32,865 nucleotides of DNA from SIG575 sp045595725 (GTDB taxonomy: Bacteria; Bacillota; Clostridia; Oscillospirales; Acutalibacteraceae): assembly GCA_045595725.1 (NCBI GenBank), contig JAZOAY010000011.1, positions 1 through 32,865 of the forward strand. Reading direction: 5' to 3'. Below are positions 1 through 9,300 of this stretch, in pieces; within the stretch, counting starts at the first letter, position 1, and every line of letters starts with the position of its first letter. The notes below the pieces were generated by a model. That model did not search any database. It saw only the letters and a list, made by a program, of their open reading frames with translations, and was not told the origin of the DNA. Both the position numbers and the translations under genes were made by a program.

Positions 1-1034
1 GCCTCTTCTTCAGCTATTCTCTCTTCAACGCTTTCCTTTGAGCTTGTAAGAGCCTCAATGTCTCTTGTCAGTCGCTCAATAGTCTCCGTGTTATGTTCAA
101 TTGAATTCTGCTCAACAGCTGCATCAGCATCAAGCTTGGCAACCTGTTCTTCGAGTGCCTCGTTACTTCTGTGGATAAAGTCAACAGAAACTGCAATACC
201 CTGACTTTTTGCAGTAAGAGCTTCAAGTTCTTCCTCAATTTTTGTCAGTTCTTTTTCTGCATCCTCATACTGAGCAGTAGCAATAACCAGTTTTTCTTCC
301 TGGTCCTTCAGAAGATTCTTTGAACGCTCAATTGTATGTAACCACAAACCGATTTCAAGTTCCTTCTTTTCATCAGCAAGAAGAAGGAATTTTTTTGCTT
401 TCTCACTCTGGGTTTTAAGAGGACCTACACGACTTTCAAGTTCTGAAAGAATATCACGAAGTCTGACCAGATTTTCTTCTGCCTGATCAAGTTTACGGTT
501 GGCATCAGTTCTTCTGTATCTGTAGTGAGAAATTCCTGCCGCTTCTTCAAGCATTTCACGACGCTGACCTGATTTTGAAGAAATAAGGTCGGCAATTCTG
601 CCCTGGCTGACCATTGAATAGCCGTCATGACCAAGACCTGTATCCATGAAAAGCTCGTTAATATCACGAAGTCTTACGCCTTCGCCGTTGAGCAGATATT
701 CACTTTCACCTGAGCGGTAATAACGTCTTGTGACCGCAACCTCATCGCTGTCGCAGTCAAGACTTCTGTCAGTATTATCAAGGCGTAATGTAACCTCAGC
801 AAAACCGTGTGCTTTTCTGCCACCGGCATTACCGCTGAAAACAACGTCTTCCATCTTAGAACCTCGAAGGCTCTTTGAAGACTGTTCACCGAGAACCCAT
901 CTTACGGCATCAGAAATATTACTTTTACCTGAACCGTTGGGACCTACAACGCCTGTTATTCCTTTTTCAAGTTTTAAAACTGTTTTGTCGGGGAATGATT
1001 TAAACCCCTGCATTTCAAGCGATTTTAAAAACAT
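1..1034 (-). CDS. smc: Chromosome segregation ATPase SMC (N-terminal part)
   Basis: The frame is open to the left edge, so only about 344 N-terminal residues are present. The protein starts MFLKSLEMQGFKSF and has the ABC-type Walker A motif GPNGSGKSN at about residues 31-39, followed by VRWVLGEQ, both typical of SMC. After about residue 170 the sequence turns Glu/Lys/Leu-rich and heptad-like, which is the start of the first coiled-coil arm. The hinge, second arm, signature motif and Walker B lie outside the window. SMC forms the ring-shaped condensin that compacts and segregates the chromosome with ScpA and ScpB. It follows the radical SAM gene by only 4 nt, so it is probably the last gene seen here of the rnc operon. 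Identification is secure; completeness cannot be judged. Confidence 0.96.
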   Translation of the reverse strand, partial: MFLKSLEMQGFKSFPDKTVLKLEKGITGVVGPNGSGKSNISDAVRWVLGEQSSKSLRGSKMEDVVFSGNAGGRKAHGFAEVTLRLDNTDRSLDCDSDEVAVTRRYYRSGESEYLLNGEGVRLRDINELFMDTGLGHDGYSMVSQGRIADLISSKSGQRREMLEEAAGISHYRYRRTDANRKLDQAEENLVRLRDILSELESRVGPLKTQSEKAKKFLLLADEKKELEIGLWLHTIERSKNLLKDQEEKLVIATAQYEDAEKELTKIEEELEALTAKSQGIAVSVDFIHRSNEALEEQVAKLDADAAVEQNSIEHNTETIERLTRDIEALTSSKESVEERIAEEE

Positions 1035-1038
1035 AAAC

Positions 1039-2031
1039 TCACTTCCCTGCACGGCACGAAACCGTGTATTTTTTCAAACTACTATCTTCTTCAAAACGCA
1101 CCTTAAAACCTGCATTTTCAAGATGCTCCTTATTTGATTTTTTCTGTCCGATTGCCTGTGACAATGCGCCCTGCGGCACTTTCACAATAATACTTTCTGA
1201 CATGTTTTCGGTTTGCTCTTTTATTTTTTTCAGATAAATTCTGCTTTCGCAAAGTTCTTTGAAAGCAGGATGATAAGCACCTGCAATATACCCTTCTTCA
1301 ACATTACCGCCTGAATGAAGTCCCGTTCTTATGACGGAAATATTATTTTCCTCAAACATAAGAAGAAGTTCAGATACAAGTTCTACTGTTTCTTCAAGGC
1401 TCATTACCTTGTATTCACCATTCTTGTACTTTTCTTCAAGCAACGTATTTTCAAGGACCACCGTAGGATAAATCCTGACCGTATCAGGTTTCAGAGAAAT
1501 TATTTTTTTCGCAGTTTCAACATCTTTTTCATAACTGCTTCCCCACAGTCCCGTCATCATCTGAAGTCCTGTTTCAAAACCGTATTCCTTGAGAAGTGCC
1601 ACCGCATTTTCAACATCAAGAGAAGTATGTCCCCTGAAATTTTTACAAAGAACATCATCGCACATACTCTGACAACCGAGTTCAACACTTGTAACCCCGT
1701 AAGTTTTAAGTGTTTCGCAAATTTCCCTGTCAATACAATCGGGACGGGTTGAAATTCTGATACCTTTGAAAAATCCTTCTTTCACAAAAGGATAAGCACT
1801 TTTCAAAAGTTTCAACATGTATTCTCTTTCAATTGCGGTGAAACTTCCGCCGAAAAAGGCAATTTCACCCTCCCTTGACGGTGCGGTTGCCTTTGCAATT
1901 TCACAAGCAGAAATAACGTCTTTTTCAACAGGCAACGTGCTTTTACCGGAAATACTTTTCTGATTACAGAATGAGCAATTATTAGGGCATCCCTCATGAG
2001 GCACGAAAATGCTTACATTATACTTTTTCAA
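1039..2031 (-). CDS. Elp3-like radical SAM protein
   Basis: A 330-residue radical SAM enzyme. The cluster motif CPNNCSFC (Cys15, Cys19, Cys22) has C-x3-C-x2-C spacing, and it is followed by FFGGSFT and STRPDCID, which resemble the radical SAM half of Elp3-type proteins. No acetyltransferase domain is present. The C-terminal 80 residues are Lys/Glu-rich and look like a small accessory domain. The start is TTG, overlapping the rnc stop as TTGA, which implies translational coupling; the ribosome binding site is weak. It sits between rnc and smc. The family suggests action on tRNA or another nucleic acid, but the substrate cannot be read from the sequence. Family assignment is strong; function is unknown. 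Confidence 0.85.
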   Translation of the reverse strand: MKKYNVSIFVPHEGCPNNCSFCNQKSISGKSTLPVEKDVISACEIAKATAPSREGEIAFFGGSFTAIEREYMLKLLKSAYPFVKEGFFKGIRISTRPDCIDREICETLKTYGVTSVELGCQSMCDDVLCKNFRGHTSLDVENAVALLKEYGFETGLQMMTGLWGSSYEKDVETAKKIISLKPDTVRIYPTVVLENTLLEEKYKNGEYKVMSLEETVELVSELLLMFEENNISVIRTGLHSGGNVEEGYIAGAYHPAFKELCESRIYLKKIKEQTENMSESIIVKVPQGALSQAIGQKKSNKEHLENAGFKVRFEEDSSLKKYTVSCRAGK

Positions 2032-2693
2032 AGTCCCATCAGAGCAAGTGCTTCCCTTGCCGCCTCCTGCTCAGCATTTTTCTTTGAGCTTCCTGATCCT
2101 CTGCCGATTACGTTACTGTTAAGATGAACTTCCACCTCGAATGTTTTATTATGGTCAGGCCCTGATTCGCCTACAAGAACATACTCAAGTTTTTCTTCGG
2201 GATTTTTCTGAATTACTTCCTGAAGTTTTGTTTTACAGTCCTTGTATGTATTCTGTGTTTTTGCATGACCTTCAACAAATCTGAGAACAAAGTTCTTTGC
2301 TTCTTCAATTCCTCCGTCAAGATAAATTGCAGCAATTACCGCTTCAAAAGCATCTGAATTTATTGATGCTCTGTCTCTGCCGCCTGTATTTTCTTCACCT
2401 TTACCGAGTTTTATAAATCTGTAAAGTTCAATTTCCTTTGAAAACTCAAAAAGTGCTTTTTCACAAACAGTTGAAGCACGAAGACGAGTAAGTTCACCTT
2501 CGGGCAGAGATGAATTTTTATAGTAATACTCTGCCGTTATAAATCCGAGAACGCTGTCACCTAAAAATTCAAGTCTTTCATTGCTGTTTTTAGGAGAATG
2601 ATTTTCATTGGCATAAGAAGAATGCCAGAGTGCTCTTTCAATAAGGGATTTGTCACGGAAAGTATATCCGATTATTCTTTCAAATTCCTGCAT
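2028..2693 (-). CDS. rnc: Ribonuclease III
   Basis: Double-strand-specific endoribonuclease that processes rRNA precursors and structured mRNAs. The 221-residue protein has the catalytic signature ERLEFLGDS (residues 39-47) and a second acidic motif DAFEAVIAAIYLDGG, which supplies the remaining Mg2+ ligands. A C-terminal double-stranded RNA-binding domain follows, ending with KKNAEQEAAREAL. The frame is open from an ATG at 2708, but that codon overlaps plsX and its AAAGG touches the start. The ATG at 2693 has GAGGA 8 nt upstream and lies just after the plsX stop, so I chose it. Gene order plsX-rnc-smc is classical for Firmicutes, although acpP, often between plsX and rnc, is absent. Confidence 0.96.
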   Translation of the reverse strand: MQEFERIIGYTFRDKSLIERALWHSSYANENHSPKNSNERLEFLGDSVLGFITAEYYYKNSSLPEGELTRLRASTVCEKALFEFSKEIELYRFIKLGKGEENTGGRDRASINSDAFEAVIAAIYLDGGIEEAKNFVLRFVEGHAKTQNTYKDCKTKLQEVIQKNPEEKLEYVLVGESGPDHNKTFEVEVHLNSNVIGRGSGSSKKNAEQEAAREALALMGL

Positions 2694-2697
2694 GATA

Positions 2698-3702
2698 TTA
2701 TTCCTCATCCTTTGCTGCAGCAGTCAGTTTTGCAATCTGACCGCAGACATCAGCTTTATAACATTCAATTGCCTGACGGATTGCATTGAAAATTGCTCTC
2801 TCGTCAGAAGATCCATGAGCCTTGATAACAGGCTTTTTAACACCAAGTAACGGTGCTCCGCCAAACTCTTTATAGTCCATACTGTCTTTCAGTTCTTTTA
2901 CTCCGCCTTTAACGAGAAGATATCCGATTTTGGAAAAGATATTTCTTGTGAAAACACCTTTCACCTTTTTCATCAATGCACTTGCTACGCCCTCGTACAT
3001 TTTAAGAATTGTATTGCCTGTGAAACCGTTACAAATAACACAATTTGCCTTACCGAAGGGAATATCACGGGGTTCAATGTTACCGATGAAATTGATTTCT
3101 TTCATTTCTGTCAGTGCCTTATAAGTTTCCTGAAGAACTTCAGGACCTTTTGTAGGCTCAGCACCGATATTCGCCAGAGCAACTGTAGGATTTTTAAAAC
3201 CGATTATATTTTTCATGTATATTTCTGACATCTGTGCAAACTGAATAAGGTTTTCCTTGTGACATTCAATGTTGGCACCTATATCCATAACCATAAAAGG
3301 TTCTGTATAAGAAGGCATAATACTTGCAATCGCAGGACGTTTAATGCCTTTTATTCTTTTTACAATAAATGTAGCCCCCATAACAACTGCACCTGTTGAA
3401 CCTGCACTTACGAAGGCATCGCCTTCACCGTCTGCAAGTGCTTTAAATGCAACTGCCATAGAAGAATCACTTTTTTCTCTGAGAACACATTTAGGGTCGT
3501 CACACATGGAAATTTCGCTTTCAGCCTCAATAATTTTCATACCGTCGAGGCTTATGTTATTTTCTTCTGCACATTTCTTAATTGTCTCCCCTTTACCTGC
3601 AAGGAGAATTTCAACACCGAATTTATCTGCAGCTTTTCTTGCACCTTTTATTATTTCGAGAGGGGCATTATCTCCGCCCATTGCATCAACTATAACTTTC
3701 AT
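2698..3702 (-). CDS. plsX: Phosphate acyltransferase PlsX
   Basis: Converts acyl-ACP and phosphate to acyl-phosphate, the donor for PlsY in the first step of phosphatidic acid synthesis; a peripheral membrane enzyme. The N-terminal MKVIVDAMGGDNAPLEI is the PlsX signature, followed by SAGSTGAVV and, later, DIGANIECHKENLIQFAQMS. Length (334 residues) is normal. The longest frame begins with TTG at 3711, but that codon directly abuts the AAGGA. The ATG at 3702 lies 9 nt after the same site and 5 nt after the trmFO stop, so it is preferred. The gene is in the trmFO-plsX-rnc run and ends next to the rnc start, so co-translation is likely. Confidence 0.96.
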   Translation of the reverse strand: MKVIVDAMGGDNAPLEIIKGARKAADKFGVEILLAGKGETIKKCAEENNISLDGMKIIEAESEISMCDDPKCVLREKSDSSMAVAFKALADGEGDAFVSAGSTGAVVMGATFIVKRIKGIKRPAIASIMPSYTEPFMVMDIGANIECHKENLIQFAQMSEIYMKNIIGFKNPTVALANIGAEPTKGPEVLQETYKALTEMKEINFIGNIEPRDIPFGKANCVICNGFTGNTILKMYEGVASALMKKVKGVFTRNIFSKIGYLLVKGGVKELKDSMDYKEFGGAPLLGVKKPVIKAHGSSDERAIFNAIRQAIECYKADVCGQIAKLTAAAKDEE

Positions 3703-3707
3703 TTTCT

Positions 3708-5018
3708 TCAATCCTTTCCCTCGTATTCTCTGAGACCTCTCTGAGCCAAAGCTTCATATCTTAATTTTTTATCTCTTATCTTTTCATCAAGTGGCGGCAA
3801 AGCACCGAAGTTTGCACCCATAGGCTGAAAATTTTCAATTTCTTCGTTTGAAACATATCTTGACAAAGCACCAATCATTGTAAGACCTGATGGCACAAAC
3901 TCATTTTCTCCGAGTATTTTGTTTGCAGCATTTATACCTGCAATAATTCCCGATGAAGCTGATTCCATGTAACCTTCAACACCTGTAATCTGACCTGCAA
4001 AGAAAAGCCCTTGTCTTTCTCTCATTTCGTAAGTCGATTTCAGGAGTTTCGGTGAATTTATAAACGTATTTCTGTGCATAACACCGTAACGTAAAAATTC
4101 AGCATTTTTAAGAGCAGGAATAAGAGAGAAAACTCTTTTCTGCTCACCGAATTTAAGATTAGTCTGAAATCCTACAAGGTTATATGCACTTCCGGGAAGA
4201 TTTTCTTTTCTCAGCTGAAGAACCGCCCATGGTCTGTGACCTGTTCTCGGGTCTCTTAAACCTACAGGTTTCAGAGGACCAAAACGCATTGTATCTGCAC
4301 CGCGTGATGCCATAATTTCAATAGGCATACAACCCTCGTACACATTTTTCTTTTTTTCAAACGTGTGAAGTTCCGCACGTTCAGCATTTACGAGTTCATT
4401 GTAGAAAAGCTCGTATTCTTCCTTATTCATAGGACAGTTAATATAGTCGCTTTCATCACCTCTGTCATATCTTGACTGACAAAAAGCATTTTCCATATCA
4501 ATACTGTCACCGCTGACAATAGGTGCTGCCGCATCAAAGAAACTGAGGAAACCTCCGCAGAGTTTCTCAATTTCTTTGGCAAGACCTTCTGATACAAGCG
4601 GTCCGGCCGCAATAACAACAACATCATTGTCGGGAATTTCAGTCACTTCGCCATAAATTACTTCAATATATTTATTCTGTTTTATCTTTTCCGTAACAAG
4701 AGATGAAAACTTATCTCTGTCAACTGCCAAGGCACCGCCTGCCGGAACTGCACTCTGAAGTGCACATTCCACAGTAAGAGAACCAAGTCTTTTCATTTCC
4801 TCTTTAAGCATTCCTGCAGCAGAGCCTATACGCAAGGCTTTGAGAGAATTTGAACAGACAAGCTCTGCAAAATTCTCCGATTTATGGGCAGGAGAAAATT
4901 TTACGGGTTTCATTTCAACAAGTGAAACTTCAATTTCTCTTTTTGCCATCTGCCATGCTGCCTCAACACCTGCAAGACCTGCACCGATTATTACGGGTTT
5001 ATTCTTCGGGATTATCAT
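3708..5018 (-). CDS. trmFO: tRNA U54 methyltransferase TrmFO
   Basis: Folate- and FAD-dependent enzyme that makes ribothymidine at U54 of the tRNA T-loop, using methylenetetrahydrofolate instead of SAM. The N-terminal Rossmann motif GAGLAGVEAAW binds FAD. SPAHKSENFAELVCSNSLKA and the later GQITGVEGYMESASSGI are characteristic of TrmFO and separate it from the related MnmG. Length is 436 residues, as expected. It starts inside the end of topA with a 20-nt overlap, with AGGA 9 nt upstream of the ATG. The topA-trmFO pair is widely conserved in Firmicutes. Confidence 0.96.
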   Translation of the reverse strand: MIIPKNKPVIIGAGLAGVEAAWQMAKREIEVSLVEMKPVKFSPAHKSENFAELVCSNSLKALRIGSAAGMLKEEMKRLGSLTVECALQSAVPAGGALAVDRDKFSSLVTEKIKQNKYIEVIYGEVTEIPDNDVVVIAAGPLVSEGLAKEIEKLCGGFLSFFDAAAPIVSGDSIDMENAFCQSRYDRGDESDYINCPMNKEEYELFYNELVNAERAELHTFEKKKNVYEGCMPIEIMASRGADTMRFGPLKPVGLRDPRTGHRPWAVLQLRKENLPGSAYNLVGFQTNLKFGEQKRVFSLIPALKNAEFLRYGVMHRNTFINSPKLLKSTYEMRERQGLFFAGQITGVEGYMESASSGIIAGINAANKILGENEFVPSGLTMIGALSRYVSNEEIENFQPMGANFGALPPLDEKIRDKKLRYEALAQRGLREYEGKD

Positions 5019-7113
5019 TTTTCTTCTTCCTTGAAGCTTTTATTTCGTAATTACAGCCTTCCGCCAAACAATGTTTAACTGAACCTGCTGTTTTAAAAAG
5101 TGATTTGCCACACTGAGGACATTTTTCATCTGTGGGTTTATCCCATGTGACAAAATCACATTCAGGCCATTTTGTACAACCGTAGAAAAGTCTGCCTTTC
5201 TTTGAACGTCTTTCTACAACTTCGCCACCGCATTTGGGACAGGTTGCATTGGTCTTTGTTACAAAAGGCTTTGTATTTTTACATTCGGGGTAACCGGGAC
5301 AAGCAAGGAATTTGCCGAAACGGCCTGTTTTTACTACCATCATTTTTCCGCATTTTTCACAGGGAATATCCGTGATATCTTCTTCAAGCTTAATCTTCAC
5401 ACCCTGCATATCTGTTTTTGCTTTTGTAAGAGTTGCATCAAAATCATCATAGAAAACATGAAGCATTCTGATATAATCCTCGTCACCTCTGTCAATTGCG
5501 TCAAGGCTGTCTTCCATCTGAGCGGTATATTTTACATTAACGATTTTCGGGAAATGTTCTTTAAGAAGTTTTGTTGTTGCTTCACCAAGTTCAGTGGGAG
5601 CAAGGATTTTGCTCTGACGTTTTACATATTCACGTTTTACAATTGTTGTAACAATTGTAGCATAAGTGCTGGGACGTCCAACACCGTTTTCTTCAAGAGC
5701 CTTGATAAGTGTGGCTTCTGAATATCTTGCAGGAGGCTGAGTGAAATGCTGATTTCCTGCAAGCTCTTTAAGTTTTACATTGTCCCCTTCTTTAAGTTCG
5801 GGAAGCTGGCTTGCCTTCTTATCGTCATCTGTTTTTTCTTCATAAAGTGCAGTAAAGCCGTCAAATTTCACACTGTAGCCTGACGCCGTGAAAATGCAGT
5901 ATCCGTCATCCGCACCATTTCCTGCTTTGATTTCAACTTTCATTGTGTTAAGAACGGATGATGCCATCATTGAAGCAATAAATCTCTGCCAGATAAGGTT
6001 ATAAATTTTGTACTGATCAGATGTAAGGCTTGATTTTACTTCTTCGGGAGTAAGGGACGGAACTGTGGGTCTGATTGCTTCGTGACCGTCCTGTGCTGAA
6101 CTTCTTGATTTGAAGTAACGGGGTTTCTCGGGAAGATAATTCTGTCCGTAATGTGAAAGAATAAAATCATTTGCCTGACTTCTTGCTTCTTCCGAAATTC
6201 TCAGTGAGTCAGTTCTCATATAGGTAATAAGACCCATTGAACCGTGACCCTGAACTTCAACGCCTTCGTAAAGTTCCTGTGCAATTCGCATTGTTCTCTG
6301 AGCCTGGAAACCAAGTCTTCTTGATGCTTCCTGCTGGAGAGTTGATGTAATAAAGGGAGGAACGGGATTTTTCTTTTTAGTCCCTTTTTTCACGCTGTCA
6401 ATAATATATTTTGCACCGTCAAGACGTGAAAGATATTTATCTGCCTGTTCTTTTGAATTTATTTCAACCTTACCTGTTTCATCCCCATAAAACGATGCGG
6501 GGAAAACTTTTCTTGAAGATGAAGTAAACTTCGCATCGAGTGTCCAATATTCTTCGGGTACAAATTTTCTGATTTCTTCTTCACGGTCAACAATCAGTCT
6601 TACTGCAACACTCTGAACGCGGCCTGCCGAAAGACCTCTGCGGATTTTTTGAGAAACAAATGGGCTGAGTTTGTAACCCACAAGTCTGTCAAGAATTCTT
6701 CTTGCCTGCTGTGCATTAACAAAGTCCATGTCAACTTTTCTCGGATTCTTCATACCTGCCTGAACGCCTGATTTTGTAATTTCATTGAAAGTTACACGAT
6801 TTTCTTCATTAAGGTCAAGTCCGAGAACAGTTGCAAGATGCCATGAAATTGCTTCTCCCTCACGGTCAGGGTCGGCTGCAAGGATAACCGCTTCGCTTTT
6901 GGCAGCCTGTGACTTAAGATCTTTAACAAGTTGCTCTTTACCTTTGATTATTGCATACTTGGGAGCAAAATCATTTTTAACATCAACGCATAGTCTTGCT
7001 GCGGGAAGGTCTCTTACATGACCCATTGAAGCCATTACTTCATATCCGCTGCCAAGATATTTCTTTATATTTTTCGCCTTTGCAGGCGACTCAACAATTA
7101 CAAGTTTGGACAT
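4999..7113 (-). CDS. topA: DNA topoisomerase I
   Basis: Type IA topoisomerase that relaxes negative supercoils. The 704-residue protein begins with a Toprim domain containing Glu8 in VESPAKAKN and the Mg2+-binding motif DPDREGE (residues 81-87). The active-site tyrosine is Tyr298 in MGLITYMRTDS. The C-terminal 130 residues carry three zinc ribbons with paired Cys motifs (CEKCGK with CPGYPEC, CPKCGG with CTKWPEC, CPQCGK with CLAEGC) and a Lys-rich tail. AAGGAG lies 7 nt before the ATG. It starts 11 nt after the dprA stop and overlaps trmFO, within one operon. Confidence 0.97.
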   Translation of the reverse strand: MSKLVIVESPAKAKNIKKYLGSGYEVMASMGHVRDLPAARLCVDVKNDFAPKYAIIKGKEQLVKDLKSQAAKSEAVILAADPDREGEAISWHLATVLGLDLNEENRVTFNEITKSGVQAGMKNPRKVDMDFVNAQQARRILDRLVGYKLSPFVSQKIRRGLSAGRVQSVAVRLIVDREEEIRKFVPEEYWTLDAKFTSSSRKVFPASFYGDETGKVEINSKEQADKYLSRLDGAKYIIDSVKKGTKKKNPVPPFITSTLQQEASRRLGFQAQRTMRIAQELYEGVEVQGHGSMGLITYMRTDSLRISEEARSQANDFILSHYGQNYLPEKPRYFKSRSSAQDGHEAIRPTVPSLTPEEVKSSLTSDQYKIYNLIWQRFIASMMASSVLNTMKVEIKAGNGADDGYCIFTASGYSVKFDGFTALYEEKTDDDKKASQLPELKEGDNVKLKELAGNQHFTQPPARYSEATLIKALEENGVGRPSTYATIVTTIVKREYVKRQSKILAPTELGEATTKLLKEHFPKIVNVKYTAQMEDSLDAIDRGDEDYIRMLHVFYDDFDATLTKAKTDMQGVKIKLEEDITDIPCEKCGKMMVVKTGRFGKFLACPGYPECKNTKPFVTKTNATCPKCGGEVVERRSKKGRLFYGCTKWPECDFVTWDKPTDEKCPQCGKSLFKTAGSVKHCLAEGCNYEIKASRKKKNDNPEE

Positions 7114-7124
7114 AAGTTTTCTCC

Positions 7125-8360
7125 TTATTTTCTTCTGTATTTTTTGCCGTTATCGGAAATCACCAGATTTTCCATTTCAAGTTTTGTAAGACTTACCATA
7201 ACTTTTCCGGGAGTAAGTGACGTCAGTTTCCGCATTATATCATCAATGTGCATAGGTTCGTAAGTCAGAACGTCATACACGTTTTTTTCGTTGTTATCAA
7301 GTTTTTCTGCTGTTTTTTCATTTTCTTCACGTTGAAGCCTGTCTTCAATAATTTCCGCCATGACTGCATCAGAAACAGGTTCTTGTGAGTAAAAGGACTT
7401 CACACCGTAAGTCACCTTAGAAAAATCCATAGGGAACTGATTTTCATACAAAGGTGTTCTTTCTATTTTTTCATAATCCACAATATCGGGATAAACAAAT
7501 TCATATACCGCCATTATATCGGCACATGAGAACACGGGTGTTGCACCCCGTCTTATAAGTTCAATTGTACCTGAGTGCTGAGAATTTATGGCATCTCCGG
7601 GAACTGCAAAAAGTTCACGTCCCTGATCAATCGCCATCTGAGCAGTAATAAGTGAGCCGCTTCCCAACGCTCCTTCAACCACCACAACACCGTAACTGAG
7701 TGCAGAAATAATTCTGTTTCTCACGGGAAAATGTCTGCCTACCGCAGGTGTGCGGGGTGCATATTCGGTGAAAACTACACCATTTTCAAGAATTTCTTCT
7801 CTGAGCGAAGCATAAGAATCACGGTATTTTGCAAGAAAACCGCAACCGAGAACTGCAACGGTAACACCTTTTTCTCTGATTGCTCCCATATGCGCTGCTC
7901 CGTCAATTCCCAATGCACCGCCACTTACAACAACTGCACCTGATTTTACAAGGGAAGATGCAAGCCTGCTTGCAATGTTAAGTCCCGTTTTTGAAGCTTT
8001 CCTCGTTCCCACAAGGGCAATTGTCATTTTACCTATTATTGCTTCGGGATTTCCGTAATAATAAAGAACAAGAGGATAATTTCTCAGGTCCATAAGTTTT
8101 TTCGGGTATCTTTCATCATCAGGTGTCAGAACTCTGCATTTACATTCACGACAGCTGCAAATAATATCATCAACTACACTGAGCGGTGTTTCTTTCAGCT
8201 TTTCAAGCTGTCTTTTTGTAAACGTTCCCGAAAGCGCTCTGTCCATAGGAGTTGCTTCGTATACATTCTTTGCATGTCCGAAATGTCCGATTATTTCATC
8301 AACATTTACACCATAACCAAGTGCCTGCTGAAGCCAAATCCAATAAGCCTTATCGTTCAC
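7125..8360 (-). CDS. dprA: DNA processing protein DprA
   Basis: DprA loads RecA onto incoming single-stranded DNA during transformation. The 411-residue protein has an N-terminal helical region and a Rossmann-like DNA-binding core with GTRKASKTG, VVSGGALGIDGAAH, PVRNRIISALS and GSGSLITAQMA. A C-terminal winged-helix domain follows from about residue 350 (KNVYDVLTYEPMHIDDI). The frame is open to an ATG at 8387, but GTG at 8360 has GGGAGG 7 nt upstream and overlaps the stop of the preceding methyltransferase as GTGA, so GTG is the likely start. No other competence genes are in the window, so natural transformation cannot be inferred. Confidence 0.94.
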   Translation of the reverse strand: MNDKAYWIWLQQALGYGVNVDEIIGHFGHAKNVYEATPMDRALSGTFTKRQLEKLKETPLSVVDDIICSCRECKCRVLTPDDERYPKKLMDLRNYPLVLYYYGNPEAIIGKMTIALVGTRKASKTGLNIASRLASSLVKSGAVVVSGGALGIDGAAHMGAIREKGVTVAVLGCGFLAKYRDSYASLREEILENGVVFTEYAPRTPAVGRHFPVRNRIISALSYGVVVVEGALGSGSLITAQMAIDQGRELFAVPGDAINSQHSGTIELIRRGATPVFSCADIMAVYEFVYPDIVDYEKIERTPLYENQFPMDFSKVTYGVKSFYSQEPVSDAVMAEIIEDRLQREENEKTAEKLDNNEKNVYDVLTYEPMHIDDIMRKLTSLTPGKVMVSLTKLEMENLVISDNGKKYRRK

Positions 8361-9142
8361 CTGAGTACCTCCCACATAGAAATACATGCCGCCATTGAAG
8401 CATTCAGAGATTCTGCTCTGCCTTTCATGGGAATTGTAACTCTGAGAGTTGATTTTTCGGCTGTCAGAGGTTGAATTCCGTTACCTTCGTTACCGATTAT
8501 AAGAAAAATTCCCCCCTTGAGAGAAACCTCATTAATTTTTTCTGCATTTTCATCAACTACCGTTGCCACAGTTTTCATATTGTTTTCCTCTGCAAAACAA
8601 AACAGTTCGTCAATATCTGTTATTCTTACAAAGGGAAGTCTGAAAAGAGACCCCATTGCACTTCGTTGGGCTTTCGGATTAAAAACATCGCAACATGAGA
8701 CAAGCACCGCACCGTCAATTCCGAGTGCCTCCGCAGTTCTTGCAATTGCACCTAAGTTTGACGGGTCCTGAACATTTTCAAGGACAACATACTTACCGTC
8801 GGCTCTGAGAGCGTTTATTCCTGTTTCATTGTCTGTATTCTTGCATTTTGTGAAAACACCCTGAGAAGATTCTGTATCCTGAATTTTCTTTGCAACTTCA
8901 TCTGAAATTTCATAACTCATTTCAGAAACGGAAAGTACTTTTTCAATGTCTTCTCTGTATTTTGTATACGCGGTATCTGTAAAATAAAGCTCTTTTATTT
9001 CAACTCCGCTTAATGCTGCATCACGGCAAAGACGGGCTCCTTCAATTACAAATTCACCCGTTTTCTTCCTTTCTTTTGAAGAGGAAACGAGCTTTGCAAA
9101 CTGTTTGATTTTAGCATTCTGAACTGAAATAATCTTTTCCAA
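8357..9142 (-). CDS. SpoU/TrmH-family 23S rRNA 2'-O-methyltransferase
   Basis: A 261-residue SPOUT methyltransferase. Motif 1 is QDPSNLGAIARTAEALG, motif 2 is LIIGNEGNGI and motif 3 is IPMKGRAESLNASMA; together they form the trefoil-knot SAM site of the SpoU class. The first 100 residues are a substrate-binding domain of the type in RlmB/TsnR-like enzymes (FVIEGARLCRDA). It probably methylates a ribose in 23S rRNA; the exact nucleotide cannot be told. The start is TTG at 9142, with AGGTG 7 nt upstream; no in-frame ATG fits better. It is the first gene of the long run towards smc. Confidence 0.9.
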   Translation of the reverse strand: MEKIISVQNAKIKQFAKLVSSSKERKKTGEFVIEGARLCRDAALSGVEIKELYFTDTAYTKYREDIEKVLSVSEMSYEISDEVAKKIQDTESSQGVFTKCKNTDNETGINALRADGKYVVLENVQDPSNLGAIARTAEALGIDGAVLVSCCDVFNPKAQRSAMGSLFRLPFVRITDIDELFCFAEENNMKTVATVVDENAEKINEVSLKGGIFLIIGNEGNGIQPLTAEKSTLRVTIPMKGRAESLNASMAACISMWEVLR

Positions 9143-9172
9143 AACTCATCACCTTTAATTAAAAATTCCACC

Positions 9173-9181
9173 ATTATAACA
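9173..9181 (-). promoter_or_regulatory. Extended -10 promoter for the methyltransferase-dprA-topA run
   Basis: On the minus strand TGTTATAAT is a full consensus extended -10 box, about 30 nt before the TTG start. A good -35 is missing, which is acceptable for an extended -10. A second extended -10, TGGTATAAT, lies at 9217-9225. A short inverted repeat (ACTAT-ATA-ATAGT) falls between the two boxes. Confidence 0.6.
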
Positions 9182-9255
9182 GGCACACTTTTCCACTATA
9201 TAATAGTATACGTTACATTATACCAAACTTTTTTTCAATTAACAATAGAGTTTAC

Positions 9256-9293
9256 AAAAAAATTTACGCTCACAGCATAAACTGTGAGCGTAA
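9256..9293 (-). terminator. Intrinsic terminator of infC-rpmI-rplT
   Basis: A perfect 12-bp stem TTACGCTCACAG / CTGTGAGCGTAA with a 6-nt loop is followed on the minus strand by a T-rich run. It lies just after the distal rplT stop codon at 9301, not right after the premature stop, which supports the full-length reading of rplT. Confidence 0.9.
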
Positions 9294-9300
9294 TATCAGC

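Noticed and set aside
730..1137. 135-codon open frame on the plus strand over smc and the radical SAM gene
   Set aside because: Antisense shadow of two well-identified genes; no ribosome binding site and low-complexity product.
3344..3733. 129-codon open frame on the plus strand opposite plsX
   Set aside because: Shadow of a conserved gene; composition typical of an antisense frame.
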